A stretch of DNA of 64,000 bases from an uncultured Pseudomonadota bacterium (GTDB taxonomy: Bacteria > Myxococcota_A > UBA796 > SXON01). Below the pieces are notes generated by a model. The model had not been told where the DNA came from. It saw nothing but the letters and a program-made list of their open reading frames with translations, and made no database searches. The translations under genes and the position numbers were made by a program. Each line of letters starts with the position of its first letter. The stretch's first letter is position 1. The DNA lies in the NCBI GenBank assembly GCA_903875225.1, contig CAIQVJ010000135.1, positions 1 through 64,000 of the forward strand, given 5' to 3'. Below, one piece after another: positions 1 to 8,333 of this stretch.

Positions 1-225
1 CTGCTGACTCTGGTCCGCCGCGCGGACAAAGGTCGCGGGGATGGGGCTGTCCTGCCGACTCTGGTCCGCCGCGCGGACAAAGGTCGCGGGGATGGGGCTG
101 TCCTGCCGACTCTGGTCCGCCGCGCGGACAAAGGTCGCGAGGATGGGGGCGTCCTGCTGACTTCGGTCCGCCGCGCGGACAAAGGTCGCGAGGATGGGGG
201 CGTCCTGCTGACTTCGGTCCGCCGC
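1..225. repeat. 51-bp tandem repeat, about 4.4 copies visible
   Basis: Units begin at 1, 52, 103 and 154, with a partial fifth at 205; the left end is cut by the window edge. Each unit holds the inverted repeat gtccgccgcgcggac (6-bp arms, 3-nt loop), except the last, which diverges after gtccgccgcg. Units 1 and 2 share one 3' half and units 3 and 4 another, while unit 3 keeps the 5' half of unit 2, a stepwise-duplication pattern. Because 51 is a multiple of three, the array is open in a frame reading a 17-residue repeat, but that frame runs on into a shadow of the next gene. It lies about 85 bp upstream of the radical SAM gene. Confidence 0.9.
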
Positions 226-297
226 GCCGCGGGCCGGGCCCGGCAGAGCGGCCCCCGCGCTGTCGAAGGACGGATGCTGCATCTCCGCCCGGTGCTG

Positions 298-303
298 TAC
301 AGT
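298..303 (+). promoter_or_regulatory. TACAGT, candidate -10 element for a leaderless radical SAM transcript
   Basis: TACAGT ends 7 nt before the ATG at 311, and no Shine-Dalgarno sequence is visible. In that position transcription would start at or next to the ATG. No clear -35 element is seen. Confidence 0.45.
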
Positions 304-310
304 CTGCGTC

Positions 311-1423
311 ATGATCCCCTTCCTCGAGCGCCTCGGCAGGAAGCCCTTCCAGGTCGTGTGGGAGATCACGCTCGCCTGCAACATGAGCTGCCGTCATTGT
401 GGATCCCGGGCGGGGCGGGCGCGAGCCGACGAACTGTCCACCGCCGAGGCGCTGAAGCTCTGCCAGGACCTCGCGGACCTCGGCACACAGCGGTTGACCC
501 TGGCCGGTGGGGAACCGACCCTGCGCCAGGACTGGGACCTGCTGGCCAAAACGCTGGTATCGCTGGGAATCCGTACGAACATCCTGTCGAACGGGCGCAC
601 CTGGAGCCGGGAGCTGGCGCAGAGGGCGCGCGCAGCGGGGCTTCGCTCGGTGGGGTTTTCGATGGACGGCTGCGAGGTCACGCACGACTACATCCGCAGG
701 GTCGGAGGACAGTGGCAGGGCGTGATCGATGCGATCCGGCTCTCCCGCGAGGAGGGGCTGGACGTCTCCGTGGTCACCCAGTTGAACACCGCGAACGTGG
801 CGGAGCTGGAGGCCATGCACGCCCTGCTGGGCGGGCTGGGCGTGCGTGCGTGGCAGCTCCAGCTCGGGAATCCGAGCGGGAACATGGCCGACCACCCGGA
901 GCTGGTGCTGCCGCCCGAGTCGGTCCTCGACATCGTGCCGCGCATCGCCGCGCTGCGTGAGAAGGGCGCCGCGCCCAGGATCTTCGTCGGGGACAACATC
1001 GGGTACTTCGGCCCCTACGAGCAGCTCCTGCGCGACCAGGGCGGCCCCATCCCCTTCTGGATCGGCTGCCGGGCGGGGATGACCGTGCTCGGCATCGAGT
1101 CCGACGGCAACGTGAAGGGGTGCCTCTCGCTGCCCTCCGCTCAGAACGGCGTCGACCGGTTCGTCGACGGCAACATCCGCGAGAAGCCCCTGCGTGAGAT
1201 CTGGGAGCACAAGCAGTCCTTCGCCTACAACCGCTCCTTCGACCGGGACACGCTGGTCGAGGCCTGCCGCACCTGCGACTTTGCCGACGTGTGTCGGGGC
1301 GGCTGTTCCTGGTCTTCGTTCTCCCACACCGGCGAGTGCCGCGGCACGCCGCATTGCTACCACCTGCAGGCGTCCTTGAAGGCCGCCCGCGAATCCCAAG
1401 GAGCCGCCCATGGATCCCGATGA
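311..1423 (+). CDS. radical SAM/SPASM domain protein
   Basis: This 370-residue protein has the radical SAM cluster motif CX3CX2C (Cys23, Cys27, Cys30) and a GGEP motif at 66-69 that contacts the SAM amino group. The C-terminal third is a SPASM-type auxiliary cluster region, with cysteines at 253, 271, 319, 322, 328, 332, 343 and 349. By family knowledge such enzymes install radical modifications, often on peptide or protein side chains. The gene overlaps the next one by 14 nt, so the small Asp/Cys-rich protein is the natural candidate substrate; that is inference. The ATG lacks a Shine-Dalgarno sequence but has a -10-like TACAGT 7 nt upstream. A SPASM enzyme acting on a small molecule or cofactor remains possible. 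Confidence 0.93.
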   Translation: MIPFLERLGRKPFQVVWEITLACNMSCRHCGSRAGRARADELSTAEALKLCQDLADLGTQRLTLAGGEPTLRQDWDLLAKTLVSLGIRTNILSNGRTWSRELAQRARAAGLRSVGFSMDGCEVTHDYIRRVGGQWQGVIDAIRLSREEGLDVSVVTQLNTANVAELEAMHALLGGLGVRAWQLQLGNPSGNMADHPELVLPPESVLDIVPRIAALREKGAAPRIFVGDNIGYFGPYEQLLRDQGGPIPFWIGCRAGMTVLGIESDGNVKGCLSLPSAQNGVDRFVDGNIREKPLREIWEHKQSFAYNRSFDRDTLVEACRTCDFADVCRGGCSWSSFSHTGECRGTPHCYHLQASLKAARESQGAAHGSR

Positions 1424-1799
1424 CGTGAAGAAAGCCCTGCTGGAGGCGTGCGCGGACATGGATGCGGGGCGCGCACTGCGACGCCCGGTCTTCGCTCTTT
1501 CGACGGCGATGATCGCCAGCATGGGCATGTCGCTCTGGTCCGGGTGCCGCGAGGTGGCGATGTACGCCGCCGTCCACTCGGGGGACTACGAGGACTGCGC
1601 GAACGCCGTGGACGACGACGATGACGGGTTCGTGGACTGCGAGGACGCGGACTGCCGTGGCGCCGCGGACTGCCCGGATACCGAGACCGATTGCACCAAT
1701 GCCCTCGATGACGACGCCGACGGGCTGGTGGACTGCGACGACGTCGACGATTGCTCCGGGGACCCCGCCTGCGCGACCGACGCCTACCGGGCTCCCTGA
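1410..1799 (+). CDS. small Asp/Cys-rich repeat protein coupled to the radical SAM enzyme
   Basis: This is a 129-residue protein of no recognised family. The first 25 residues are charged (MDPDDVKKALLEACADMD...), followed by a hydrophobic stretch at about 27-45. The C-terminal half contains two related units of pattern C-x-N-A-(V/L)-D-D-D-x-D-G-x-V-D-C, resembling Asp-rich calcium-binding loops. It starts inside the radical SAM gene (14-nt overlap) with AGGAG 6 nt before the ATG, so the two are probably translated together. It could be a modification substrate with an N-terminal leader-like region, or a membrane-tethered metal-binding protein. Confidence 0.75.
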   Translation: MDPDDVKKALLEACADMDAGRALRRPVFALSTAMIASMGMSLWSGCREVAMYAAVHSGDYEDCANAVDDDDDGFVDCEDADCRGAADCPDTETDCTNALDDDADGLVDCDDVDDCSGDPACATDAYRAP

Positions 1800-1860
1800 C
1801 CGGGGCAACTGGCCGCGGCGACTGGACCCCGCCCGCACCCGCCGTACCGATCCAGCGCGC

Positions 1861-2307
1861 TCAGATCTCCCGCTTCCGCAGCGCTGCCGCCAGCGCACGG
1901 AAGTCGACGTCCGACAGCTTGCCGGCGGCCGGCGCGAAGGTCGGGATCCGCTCACCCGGCCCTTCGCCGAGGCAGTAGACCCGAGCACCCGGCTTCTCAC
2001 CCAGCGTGTCCCACGCCTTGGCCAGGCTGATCAGCGCGGCTGCATCGACTGCATCGGGCAGGGCAGCGCCAGCACGCACCCAGAGCGGCGCGGCTTCTCC
2101 GTCGCCCTGCCTCATGCACACCCGCTCTCCGGGCTCGCGCCGCGCGTTCATCGCCTGCATCCGCGTCTCCCACCCCGCAGCCCCCTCCCGCATCACGATC
2201 TCGGTGTCCCGGCGCAGATCCTCCGGTGAGATCGCGTCCATGCCCTCAGGTGGCAGATCGATGCCGAGCTCCGAGGCCGGGCACGCAAGGAGGGTAAGCA
2301 GGAGCAT
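1861..2307 (-). CDS. small putative lipoprotein of unknown function
   Basis: This 148-residue protein begins MLLLTLLACPAS, a short hydrophobic segment ending in a lipobox-like LLAC, so it is probably secreted and lipidated at Cys9. The rest is soluble and matches no family I recognise. The frame continues upstream, but the lipoprotein signal fixes this start. There is no Shine-Dalgarno sequence; TACGTG lies 7 nt before the ATG. It sits downstream of another small lipoprotein on the same strand. Confidence 0.72.
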   Translation of the reverse strand: MLLLTLLACPASELGIDLPPEGMDAISPEDLRRDTEIVMREGAAGWETRMQAMNARREPGERVCMRQGDGEAAPLWVRAGAALPDAVDAAALISLAKAWDTLGEKPGARVYCLGEGPGERIPTFAPAAGKLSDVDFRALAAALRKREI

Positions 2308-2356
2308 GGGGGCACACGTAGCGCCCCAGGACGGGAGGGGCAGGAGCGAACACCCG

Positions 2357-2830
2357 TCACTGGACGGTGACGGTGCCTTCGACCCGGGTCCGAGCGCTGT
2401 CGCCGAACTGGATCGTCCACGTCCACGAGCCCGGGGCCATCGGCGATGCCAGGTCGACCTGCTCCTCGTACCGATCCGACGGTTCGAGGCGCAGGTCGTT
2501 CGGGCCGTCGCAGTCCGAGACGCCGTCCATGCCGTCGTCGTCATCGACGAAGCGGACCGACTCCAGGAAGCAGCCGTAGGTCAGGGTGACGGGCCCCTCG
2601 CAGGGATTCCACGCCACGCCTGCGAGCACGAGCCCCTCGGTCCTGCAGGTGGTGCACGGCCCAGACGCGTCGCGCACCTCGCCGTAGAGCACAGGTTGCG
2701 ACGCAGCACAGGCCGCGTCGACGTCGAACGTCGAGACGTCCGCCGTCGCGTCGAGGGCCGAGCCGTCCTCGTCGGCCGTGTCGCCCGTCAGGCCCGGTGC
2801 CGGACAGCCTGCGAGCAGGAACAGGAACAT
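2357..2830 (-). CDS. putative lipoprotein of unknown function
   Basis: This 157-residue protein begins MFLFLLAGCPAPG, a lipoprotein signal with lipobox LAGC. An Asp/Thr-rich linker follows, then a compact region with several cysteines, including a CTTC pair, and an acidic DDDDGMDG loop. The chosen ATG has GGAG 6 nt upstream, and longer in-frame starts would bury the signal peptide. No family is recognised. It lies between the TonB-like gene and another lipoprotein on the same strand. Confidence 0.75.
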   Translation of the reverse strand: MFLFLLAGCPAPGLTGDTADEDGSALDATADVSTFDVDAACAASQPVLYGEVRDASGPCTTCRTEGLVLAGVAWNPCEGPVTLTYGCFLESVRFVDDDDGMDGVSDCDGPNDLRLEPSDRYEEQVDLASPMAPGSWTWTIQFGDSARTRVEGTVTVQ

Positions 2831-2911
2831 GGCGGACTCCACGCCTGGATGACTACCCGCTCGCCCGAACGGGCGCAATCCGTCGCCTGCGCCAACGCCC
2901 CCAGCGGCAGC

Positions 2912-3619
2912 TCAGTCGTACCGGAACCGGAAGCTGATGTTGAACCGGCCGGGAACGTCGTGTCCCGCTGCGCGCAAAGGCACGAACCGCCACTTCAAGG
3001 CCGCTGTCTGCGCAGCGTCGGCGAAGACCTCGGGGCACCCCGACGCTACCGCCGAGGTGGGCCTGCCGCGGGCGTCGATCTCGAGCTTCACGGTGCAGGT
3101 CGCCCCCGGGATGTGCTGGAGACGCGCGCTCTCGGGGAACGTGGGGCTCACCTGGGTGCGCACCTTGACCACGTCGTAGTCCACGTCGAGGATCCCGTCG
3201 CCGCCAGGGCCATCCCCGCCCTCGCCCGGCCCCGCCCCGGTGCCGGGGTTGGTGCCCGGCCCGGTTCCATTCCCCGGGCCGCTCCCCTCCCCGTCGGACG
3301 TGGTCGTGAGGTTCGCGTCAGGGGTCGGCAGCAGCGGGGTGACGACCGGCTGCGGCTCCACGGAGCGCAGCGAGGCATCCGGGACCGCCGCGTCGCGCGT
3401 CTTGCGGATCGGCTTCGCCGGCTGCGAGCCACCCGCCGGCATCAGGACCGGGACCTTGATCTCATAGGGGATCTCCATCGGATCCTCCGGGCCAGCCGCT
3501 GCGGCCGGCGCCTCGTGCAGCGAGAACAGGGCGGCGACCAGCCCCCCGTTGAACGCCAGTGTGAGCAGGAAGGCGGTGGTAGAACGGCGGCGGTCACGTC
3601 GAACGGGAGTGGTGAACAT
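2912..3619 (-). CDS. TonB-family energy transducer
   Basis: This 235-residue protein has the TonB layout: a short basic N-terminus, one membrane anchor (about 14-36), a Pro-rich then Gly-rich periplasmic linker, and a C-terminal TonB domain from about residue 150. The C-terminus includes FPESARLQHIPGAT, a DARGRPTS turn and a terminal FRFRYD strand. It would pass proton-motive energy from an ExbB/ExbD complex to outer-membrane receptors or act as a TonB-like envelope linker. No exbB, exbD or receptor gene lies nearby. The start has GGAG 7 nt upstream; a start at 3688 would place extra residues before the anchor. Confidence 0.82.
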   Translation of the reverse strand: MFTTPVRRDRRRSTTAFLLTLAFNGGLVAALFSLHEAPAAAAGPEDPMEIPYEIKVPVLMPAGGSQPAKPIRKTRDAAVPDASLRSVEPQPVVTPLLPTPDANLTTTSDGEGSGPGNGTGPGTNPGTGAGPGEGGDGPGGDGILDVDYDVVKVRTQVSPTFPESARLQHIPGATCTVKLEIDARGRPTSAVASGCPEVFADAAQTAALKWRFVPLRAAGHDVPGRFNISFRFRYD

Positions 3620-3708
3620 GGGCAGCTCCACTGGGTACGACCCCAGCAAAGCCGGTAAGTTCCGGCGCTCTGTCACCGCCATGTGCACAGCACGTCACAA
3701 GGGCGGGG

Positions 3709-4386
3709 TCAGGCCAGGCGACGGAGCAGCTCATCCGCGGCATCCCGGTCCATCGCGAGCACCCGTGTGCACACGTCGTACGAGAACCCGGCCCGGGCCA
3801 TGGCGCTGAGCGTCTTCTGGCCCGCCGAGCGCTCGGCCTCGCGACGCGCTCGCTGCTCGTCCCGGGAGAGCCCCTCGGGCTCCGGTTCCCCCTCACGCGC
3901 GTAGGGCCCTGCCCGCTTTCGCCGCGCCCAGGCGCAGCCCGCCACAACGTCCGGCGGCACGTCGCGCTGCTGCCCCTCACCCCGATCCGGGGAGAGCGCC
4001 GCCTCCCGGACCGAGGCGAGCGCTGGTGCCACATCGGTGATGCCGTGCTGCCGGAGCCGCTGGCCCACCACCTGCGAGGCGACGCCACGCCGCGTCAACG
4101 CGCGGGCGCGAGTCTCCGCCCAGGCGGCATCGTCGATCGTTCCGAGGCCGACGTGTCGATCGAGCACCTCGTCGATGGCCAGCTCGATCCCCTCTTCGAC
4201 TTCCCGGCCCTTGCGCACCGCGTTCCGGATGCGGTTGAGCAGGAGCCGCCGCAGGTGGGCGCGAGGCGTGGCATAGCGGGCGAGGTGGTCGGCCGCGGCG
4301 CGCTCCACCCAGCCCTTGTCGATGCGGGCGCCGGGCGGGCGGGGCGCACGGGCCGGCCCCCTGCCCTTTCGGGTCGTCGTGTTCAT
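3709..4386 (-). CDS. recX: RecX-family regulatory protein
   Basis: This 225-residue protein looks like RecX, a helical-repeat protein that modulates RecA filaments. Its repeats carry the typical pattern, for example RRGVASQVVGQRLRQHGI and GFSYDVCTRVL, preceded by a Leu/Arg-rich LRRLLLNRI region. It is longer than common RecX proteins because of a charged insert between the central and last repeats (about 140-190). recA is not in the window. The ATG has no Shine-Dalgarno sequence; TACACC lies 6 nt upstream. The assignment rests on repeat pattern and length. Confidence 0.75.
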   Translation of the reverse strand: MNTTTRKGRGPARAPRPPGARIDKGWVERAAADHLARYATPRAHLRRLLLNRIRNAVRKGREVEEGIELAIDEVLDRHVGLGTIDDAAWAETRARALTRRGVASQVVGQRLRQHGITDVAPALASVREAALSPDRGEGQQRDVPPDVVAGCAWARRKRAGPYAREGEPEPEGLSRDEQRARREAERSAGQKTLSAMARAGFSYDVCTRVLAMDRDAADELLRRLA

Positions 4387-4392
4387 GGGGCC

Positions 4393-4398
4393 GGTGTA
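4393..4398 (-). promoter_or_regulatory. TACACC, candidate -10 element for recX
   Basis: The TA step lies 12 nt before the recX ATG (start 4386), with no Shine-Dalgarno sequence between, fitting a leaderless transcript. The last base departs from TANNNT. Confidence 0.35.
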
Positions 4399-4482
4399 TC
4401 CGGCGGCCAACGGCCTTGCGGGGACGGCGGGTTGTGGGCCCGGTCAGATGGGCTACGCTCGCTGCCAGCTTCGAGGTGCAAT

Positions 4483-5742
4483 TTGCTGGTCTCAGGAATG
4501 TCGGGCAACGAGGCCTACTGCCTCCACCAGAAAGGGTTCCGCCCCGGCGAGCTCGTAGTCGGGAACAGCGTGTGTTCGCTCGGGGTGCTTGGCGGGATCG
4601 GCGCTTTTGGACGCAACCTCGCAGGCGGTGAGGTGGAGAACGTCACCTCGCTCATCTCCGAAGGTCGCCATGCCGCAATCCAGCGCATGGAGAAGGAGGC
4701 GCAGAAGCAAGGTGCGCACGGCGTCACCAGCGTGTCGAGCGAGCTGCGGACGCTCTCCGGGTACACCGAATTCCTGTCCCAGGGCACCTCCGTCCACGCG
4801 GACGCCTCGGCGGGAGGGGGCGCGTTCTTCTCGACCGCGTCGAGCGGAATGGAGCTCTACTGCCACCTCGACGCCGGCTACACGCCGATGCGGTTCGCAA
4901 TGGGCAACGTCGCCTACGCGCTCGGGCTGGGGCAGGGCCTCCTCGGCTCGCTGCGCACGATGGGCCGGGGGGAGGTGAAGGAGTTCAGCGCGATCTACAA
5001 CCGGGTGCGCCACCTCGCGCTGCAACGCCTGCGCAAGGAGGCAGCGAAGCTCGGGGCGAACGCGGTCGTGGACGTGAAGACGCGGATCCTGCCCTACGGC
5101 CCGGGCGCGATGGAGCTGCTCATGACGGGCACGGCGAGCCATCACCCCGCCTTCTCGACTGGTCCGGTCAACGCAGACGAGGTCCGCACAAGCGAGCTCA
5201 CCGGCGAGGAGCTCTGGAACCTCGCGGTGATGGGCCTCGCGCCGGTGCAACTTTGCATGGCGACCAGCGTGTACTCGCTCGGCCTGGTCGGCGGCATCGG
5301 CACGATGTTCCAGGGGATGACCCGGGGCGAGCTCCCGGAGCTCACCAGCCTGATCTACAGCGCGCGCGAGAACTGCGTGAACCTGCTCCGACAGGAGGCC
5401 CAGCGCTTCGGTGCGGACCAGGTGATCGGGAACCGGTTGATGATCCGGGAGCTGGGTCCCGGGCTCATCGAGGTCATGTCCATCGGCACGGCGGTCAAGC
5501 GAATGGAGGGGATCACCCCCCAGTCGCCTGTGCTGATCCCGCAGGCGATCATCTTCGATCGCGATTCGGCCGAGGCCGACCCGGTGAGCCGCGGGGAATC
5601 GAACCTGGCCGCAAACGCCCTACAGAACGCGAACCGGGTGCGGAGTCAGGCCCAGGGGTGCCTGCCCGCACTCATCGTGCTGGGCGCGCTCGGCACCACC
5701 GGCTGCATGGGCATCCTCGGCAGCCTGCTCGGTCATCACTAG
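4483..5742 (+). CDS. triple YbjQ/UPF0145-domain membrane-anchored protein
   Basis: This 419-residue protein contains three copies of the YbjQ (UPF0145, putative heavy-metal-binding) fold, at about 25-105, 130-220 and 250-335. Each shows a GNSVYSLG-like strand, a GGxG loop, a (T)RGE(V/L) motif, and a helix with an xxA/xLxRLxxEAxxxGAxxV core. A short linker ends in a hydrophobic C-terminal helix. Single-domain YbjQ proteins form pentameric rings; three copies in one chain is unusual. I chose the TTG at 4483 because GAGG lies 6 nt upstream. The ATG at 4498 has its purine run directly against it. The stop codon overlaps the stop of the convergent neighbour. Confidence 0.8.
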   Translation: MLVSGMSGNEAYCLHQKGFRPGELVVGNSVCSLGVLGGIGAFGRNLAGGEVENVTSLISEGRHAAIQRMEKEAQKQGAHGVTSVSSELRTLSGYTEFLSQGTSVHADASAGGGAFFSTASSGMELYCHLDAGYTPMRFAMGNVAYALGLGQGLLGSLRTMGRGEVKEFSAIYNRVRHLALQRLRKEAAKLGANAVVDVKTRILPYGPGAMELLMTGTASHHPAFSTGPVNADEVRTSELTGEELWNLAVMGLAPVQLCMATSVYSLGLVGGIGTMFQGMTRGELPELTSLIYSARENCVNLLRQEAQRFGADQVIGNRLMIRELGPGLIEVMSIGTAVKRMEGITPQSPVLIPQAIIFDRDSAEADPVSRGESNLAANALQNANRVRSQAQGCLPALIVLGALGTTGCMGILGSLLGHH

Positions 5743-8333
5743 AAGTCGATCACATCGGCATCGTCGCCGCGCGGGTGCCAGGGCACGTCCACAGCGGCGC
5801 CCTCGGGCCCGTACAGGGAGACATAGGTGGCGTAGTAGCCGGTGACCTTCTTCACGTAGTCGCGTGACTCGGGGTACGGGATCTGCTCCACGAAATCGTC
5901 CATGTGGATGTTCTCGCCCCAGGGGCGGAGCCACGACGAGACGTTGTGGGGGCCACCGTTGTAGCTGGCGACCGCGAGGGGAAACACGCCGTCGAAGCGG
6001 TCCAGGAGCCGGGAAAGGTACCACACCCCATATCGCACGTTCTGTGAGGGATCCTCCAGGATCTCCGGCGAATAGTGCGGGTCACCCATCAGCGCCGCCA
6101 CCCGTCCGCCCGTGCGGGGCATCACCTGCATCAGGCCGATCGCCCCGACCGGCGAGAGCGCCCACTGCCGGTACACGCTCTCCTGCCGCATGAGCCCCAG
6201 CACCAGCAGCGGGTCCACGTCGAAGGCCTCGCCGTGCCGGTAGAGCGCATCAGCCTGGGCCGTGGGGAACGCCCGGGCAATCGCCAGCCTGCGCTCTGCA
6301 GGGGTCGTCGCGAGCTTGGTGGCGCCCCAGGAGAACCGCGCCGCATGGTAGTCATCCCGCACGAAATAGGCGATCTGCCGCCAGTCGTCCGCGGAGAGCC
6401 CGAGCGACGCGTAGAGCTTCCCTCCATCGTTGCGGGCCTCCAGGTCGTCGTACAGGTGCGAGACGATCGGCGCAGCGTCGTCAAAACAGCCGACGCGACC
6501 GAGATCGGCCGCGGCTGCCGCCCAGGGGAACACATCGTTGTGGTCCGCCCCGAGCCTGGAGAGCAACGTGTCCCCCTGGACCGGGTCGAACAGGAAGCCG
6601 GGTGTGTAGCTGTCCGGGCGCCGCTCGACGGGCCCGGTCACGGGGGCCCCGAGGGCGGCGGTCTCCACCGTGGGGACCGCGCTGGACGGGGCGGAGAGGA
6701 ATGCCCAGGTGATGTTCGACCACACGATCGCCGGGCGCCCGCCCGCGGGAGACGGCTGGGAGACCGCGGGCGGTGCAAAGGCGACTCCGCCGGTGCCGGG
6801 GTCGTGAAACGAGACCGGGGGCCGGGGCGAGGGCCCGGGCCACCGTCCCGCCCTGTGGGTCCAACGATCCGCAGGCGGTGCGGCCGGCAGCGCGTCGGGG
6901 AGGGTGTCGAACCCCTCCCGGAGCAGCACCGCATACCAGGAGTCCGGTTCGGCCTGGAGGATGTCCAGGCGCGCGCCCTCGGCCTCGGGGGTGCGACCCA
7001 GCTTTCTGAGGGTTCGAACGCGATAGTACCGGGCAGCCAGGGCCTCGGGGGCCCCGCTCCCGGCGATCACGTCCAGGCGCGCGAGCGCGTCGCTCCAGTC
7101 CCCCAGCCGGAACGCGGCGAAGGCAGCCAGCCACCGGGCCTCCCGGCCGCTCTGGCCTCCGCCCTTGCCGAGGGCCGTCCAGGCGTCCCGGGCATCGGCG
7201 TAGCGACCTGCGAGCAGGAGCGCGCGAGCGAGGTTCTCACGCTGGCCGCGAAAGTAGCTGGTGGTCCCGTGATCCTTGATCCCCTGCTCGAGCTGCTTCG
7301 CAGCGTCGGCCCATCGCCCGCCCCGGGAGAGGGCCTTGTACCGATCCCAGGCCGTCCTCGCATCGGGCCGGGCGGCGTACTCATCGCCGAGGCGCTGGGC
7401 CAGCTCGTCGTACTGCCGGGTACCCCAGGCGAAATTGTCCTCCTCGGCATCCACCCAGCTCGCCAGCTGGGGGTTGGACTGCGACTCGACCTCGATCTGG
7501 CGGTACATGCTCCACGCCTCGTCCTCGTAGCCACAGCGCTTCTTTTCGAGCGCCTCGCGGCAACGGTACTCGGGGGTGACCGGCAGGGCCGCGGGCAGGC
7601 CCTGCGCGCTCAACTCCTGCAGGCGCCCCTCCGCCGAAGCCCCGGTCGAGTGGTACAGGTGATTGACCGCCAGCTCCTGGAGCACAGGGATCTCCCGGGC
7701 CGGGTCGCTCACCGAGAGGGCCAGCGCAGACTTGAGCTTGAGCGTCTCCTCGCGCGGGCTCTCGGGGTGGGCTTCCAGATACTTGTTGTAGGCGGCGACC
7801 GCGGCCCCGGCCTTGCCGTTGGCGGCGTAGGCGTCGCCCATCAACACGAGGCATTCGTCGGCGTGGGGGGCGGTCGGCCAGGTCTGGATGTAGGTGGCAC
7901 ACGTCGCAGCAGCCGCAGCGTCCTTGCCACGCGCGTGGTCGGCCCGAGCCTGGTACCAGGCCGCCCACGGCGCGACTGCGGAGTCGGCCGCACGCGCCTT
8001 TCCGAACGCCGCGCTGGCCTGGTTGTCGTCGCCCAGGGAGAGGCGGACCTCACCGAGCGCCAGCCAGACGGCTGCACGCGTGCGACCCGAGAGCCCCTTG
8101 CCTGCCAGCGTCTGCTCGTAGAGCCAGGCAGCGCGTGGCAGGTCGCCCTGCGTCCTCGCGTCGATCGCGGCACGCAGCGGATCCTGTGGCACAGGGGCGA
8201 CCCGACCCGGGGGGACGTCCGGCACTGCAGGCAGCACCATGCCCGCCGCCTGGGGCGGGGATTCGCTCGCCAGGAGCAGCGAGGGCACGAGGACCAGCGC
8301 TGCCAGGGCTGGCAGGGAACGGGCGCCTCTCAC
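5739..8333 (-). CDS. soluble lytic murein transglycosylase with TPR domain
   Basis: This 864-residue protein has an N-terminal signal peptide (about 1-23) and a long superhelical TPR-like region (about 50-480). A Pro-rich, variable section follows, then a C-terminal SLT domain. The SLT part shows LMRQESVYRQWALS with the catalytic Glu718, then GAIGLMQVMP, the AVASYNGGP motif and the terminal PYPESRDYVKK block. It should cleave peptidoglycan glycan strands in the periplasm, producing anhydro-muropeptides. The start is a GTG immediately after the TAG of the rhodanese-like gene (no gap), so the two are co-translated. Its stop shares CTAG with the convergent YbjQ gene. Confidence 0.93.
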   Translation of the reverse strand: MRGARSLPALAALVLVPSLLLASESPPQAAGMVLPAVPDVPPGRVAPVPQDPLRAAIDARTQGDLPRAAWLYEQTLAGKGLSGRTRAAVWLALGEVRLSLGDDNQASAAFGKARAADSAVAPWAAWYQARADHARGKDAAAAATCATYIQTWPTAPHADECLVLMGDAYAANGKAGAAVAAYNKYLEAHPESPREETLKLKSALALSVSDPAREIPVLQELAVNHLYHSTGASAEGRLQELSAQGLPAALPVTPEYRCREALEKKRCGYEDEAWSMYRQIEVESQSNPQLASWVDAEEDNFAWGTRQYDELAQRLGDEYAARPDARTAWDRYKALSRGGRWADAAKQLEQGIKDHGTTSYFRGQRENLARALLLAGRYADARDAWTALGKGGGQSGREARWLAAFAAFRLGDWSDALARLDVIAGSGAPEALAARYYRVRTLRKLGRTPEAEGARLDILQAEPDSWYAVLLREGFDTLPDALPAAPPADRWTHRAGRWPGPSPRPPVSFHDPGTGGVAFAPPAVSQPSPAGGRPAIVWSNITWAFLSAPSSAVPTVETAALGAPVTGPVERRPDSYTPGFLFDPVQGDTLLSRLGADHNDVFPWAAAAADLGRVGCFDDAAPIVSHLYDDLEARNDGGKLYASLGLSADDWRQIAYFVRDDYHAARFSWGATKLATTPAERRLAIARAFPTAQADALYRHGEAFDVDPLLVLGLMRQESVYRQWALSPVGAIGLMQVMPRTGGRVAALMGDPHYSPEILEDPSQNVRYGVWYLSRLLDRFDGVFPLAVASYNGGPHNVSSWLRPWGENIHMDDFVEQIPYPESRDYVKKVTGYYATYVSLYGPEGAAVDVPWHPRGDDADVIDF

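Noticed and set aside
1-225. CRISPR array
   Set aside because: Units are directly adjacent with no unique spacers.
1-960. Plus-strand frame reading a 17-residue repeat and continuing to 960
   Set aside because: Beyond the repeat it is a frame-shifted shadow of the radical SAM gene; there is no start or ribosome site within view.
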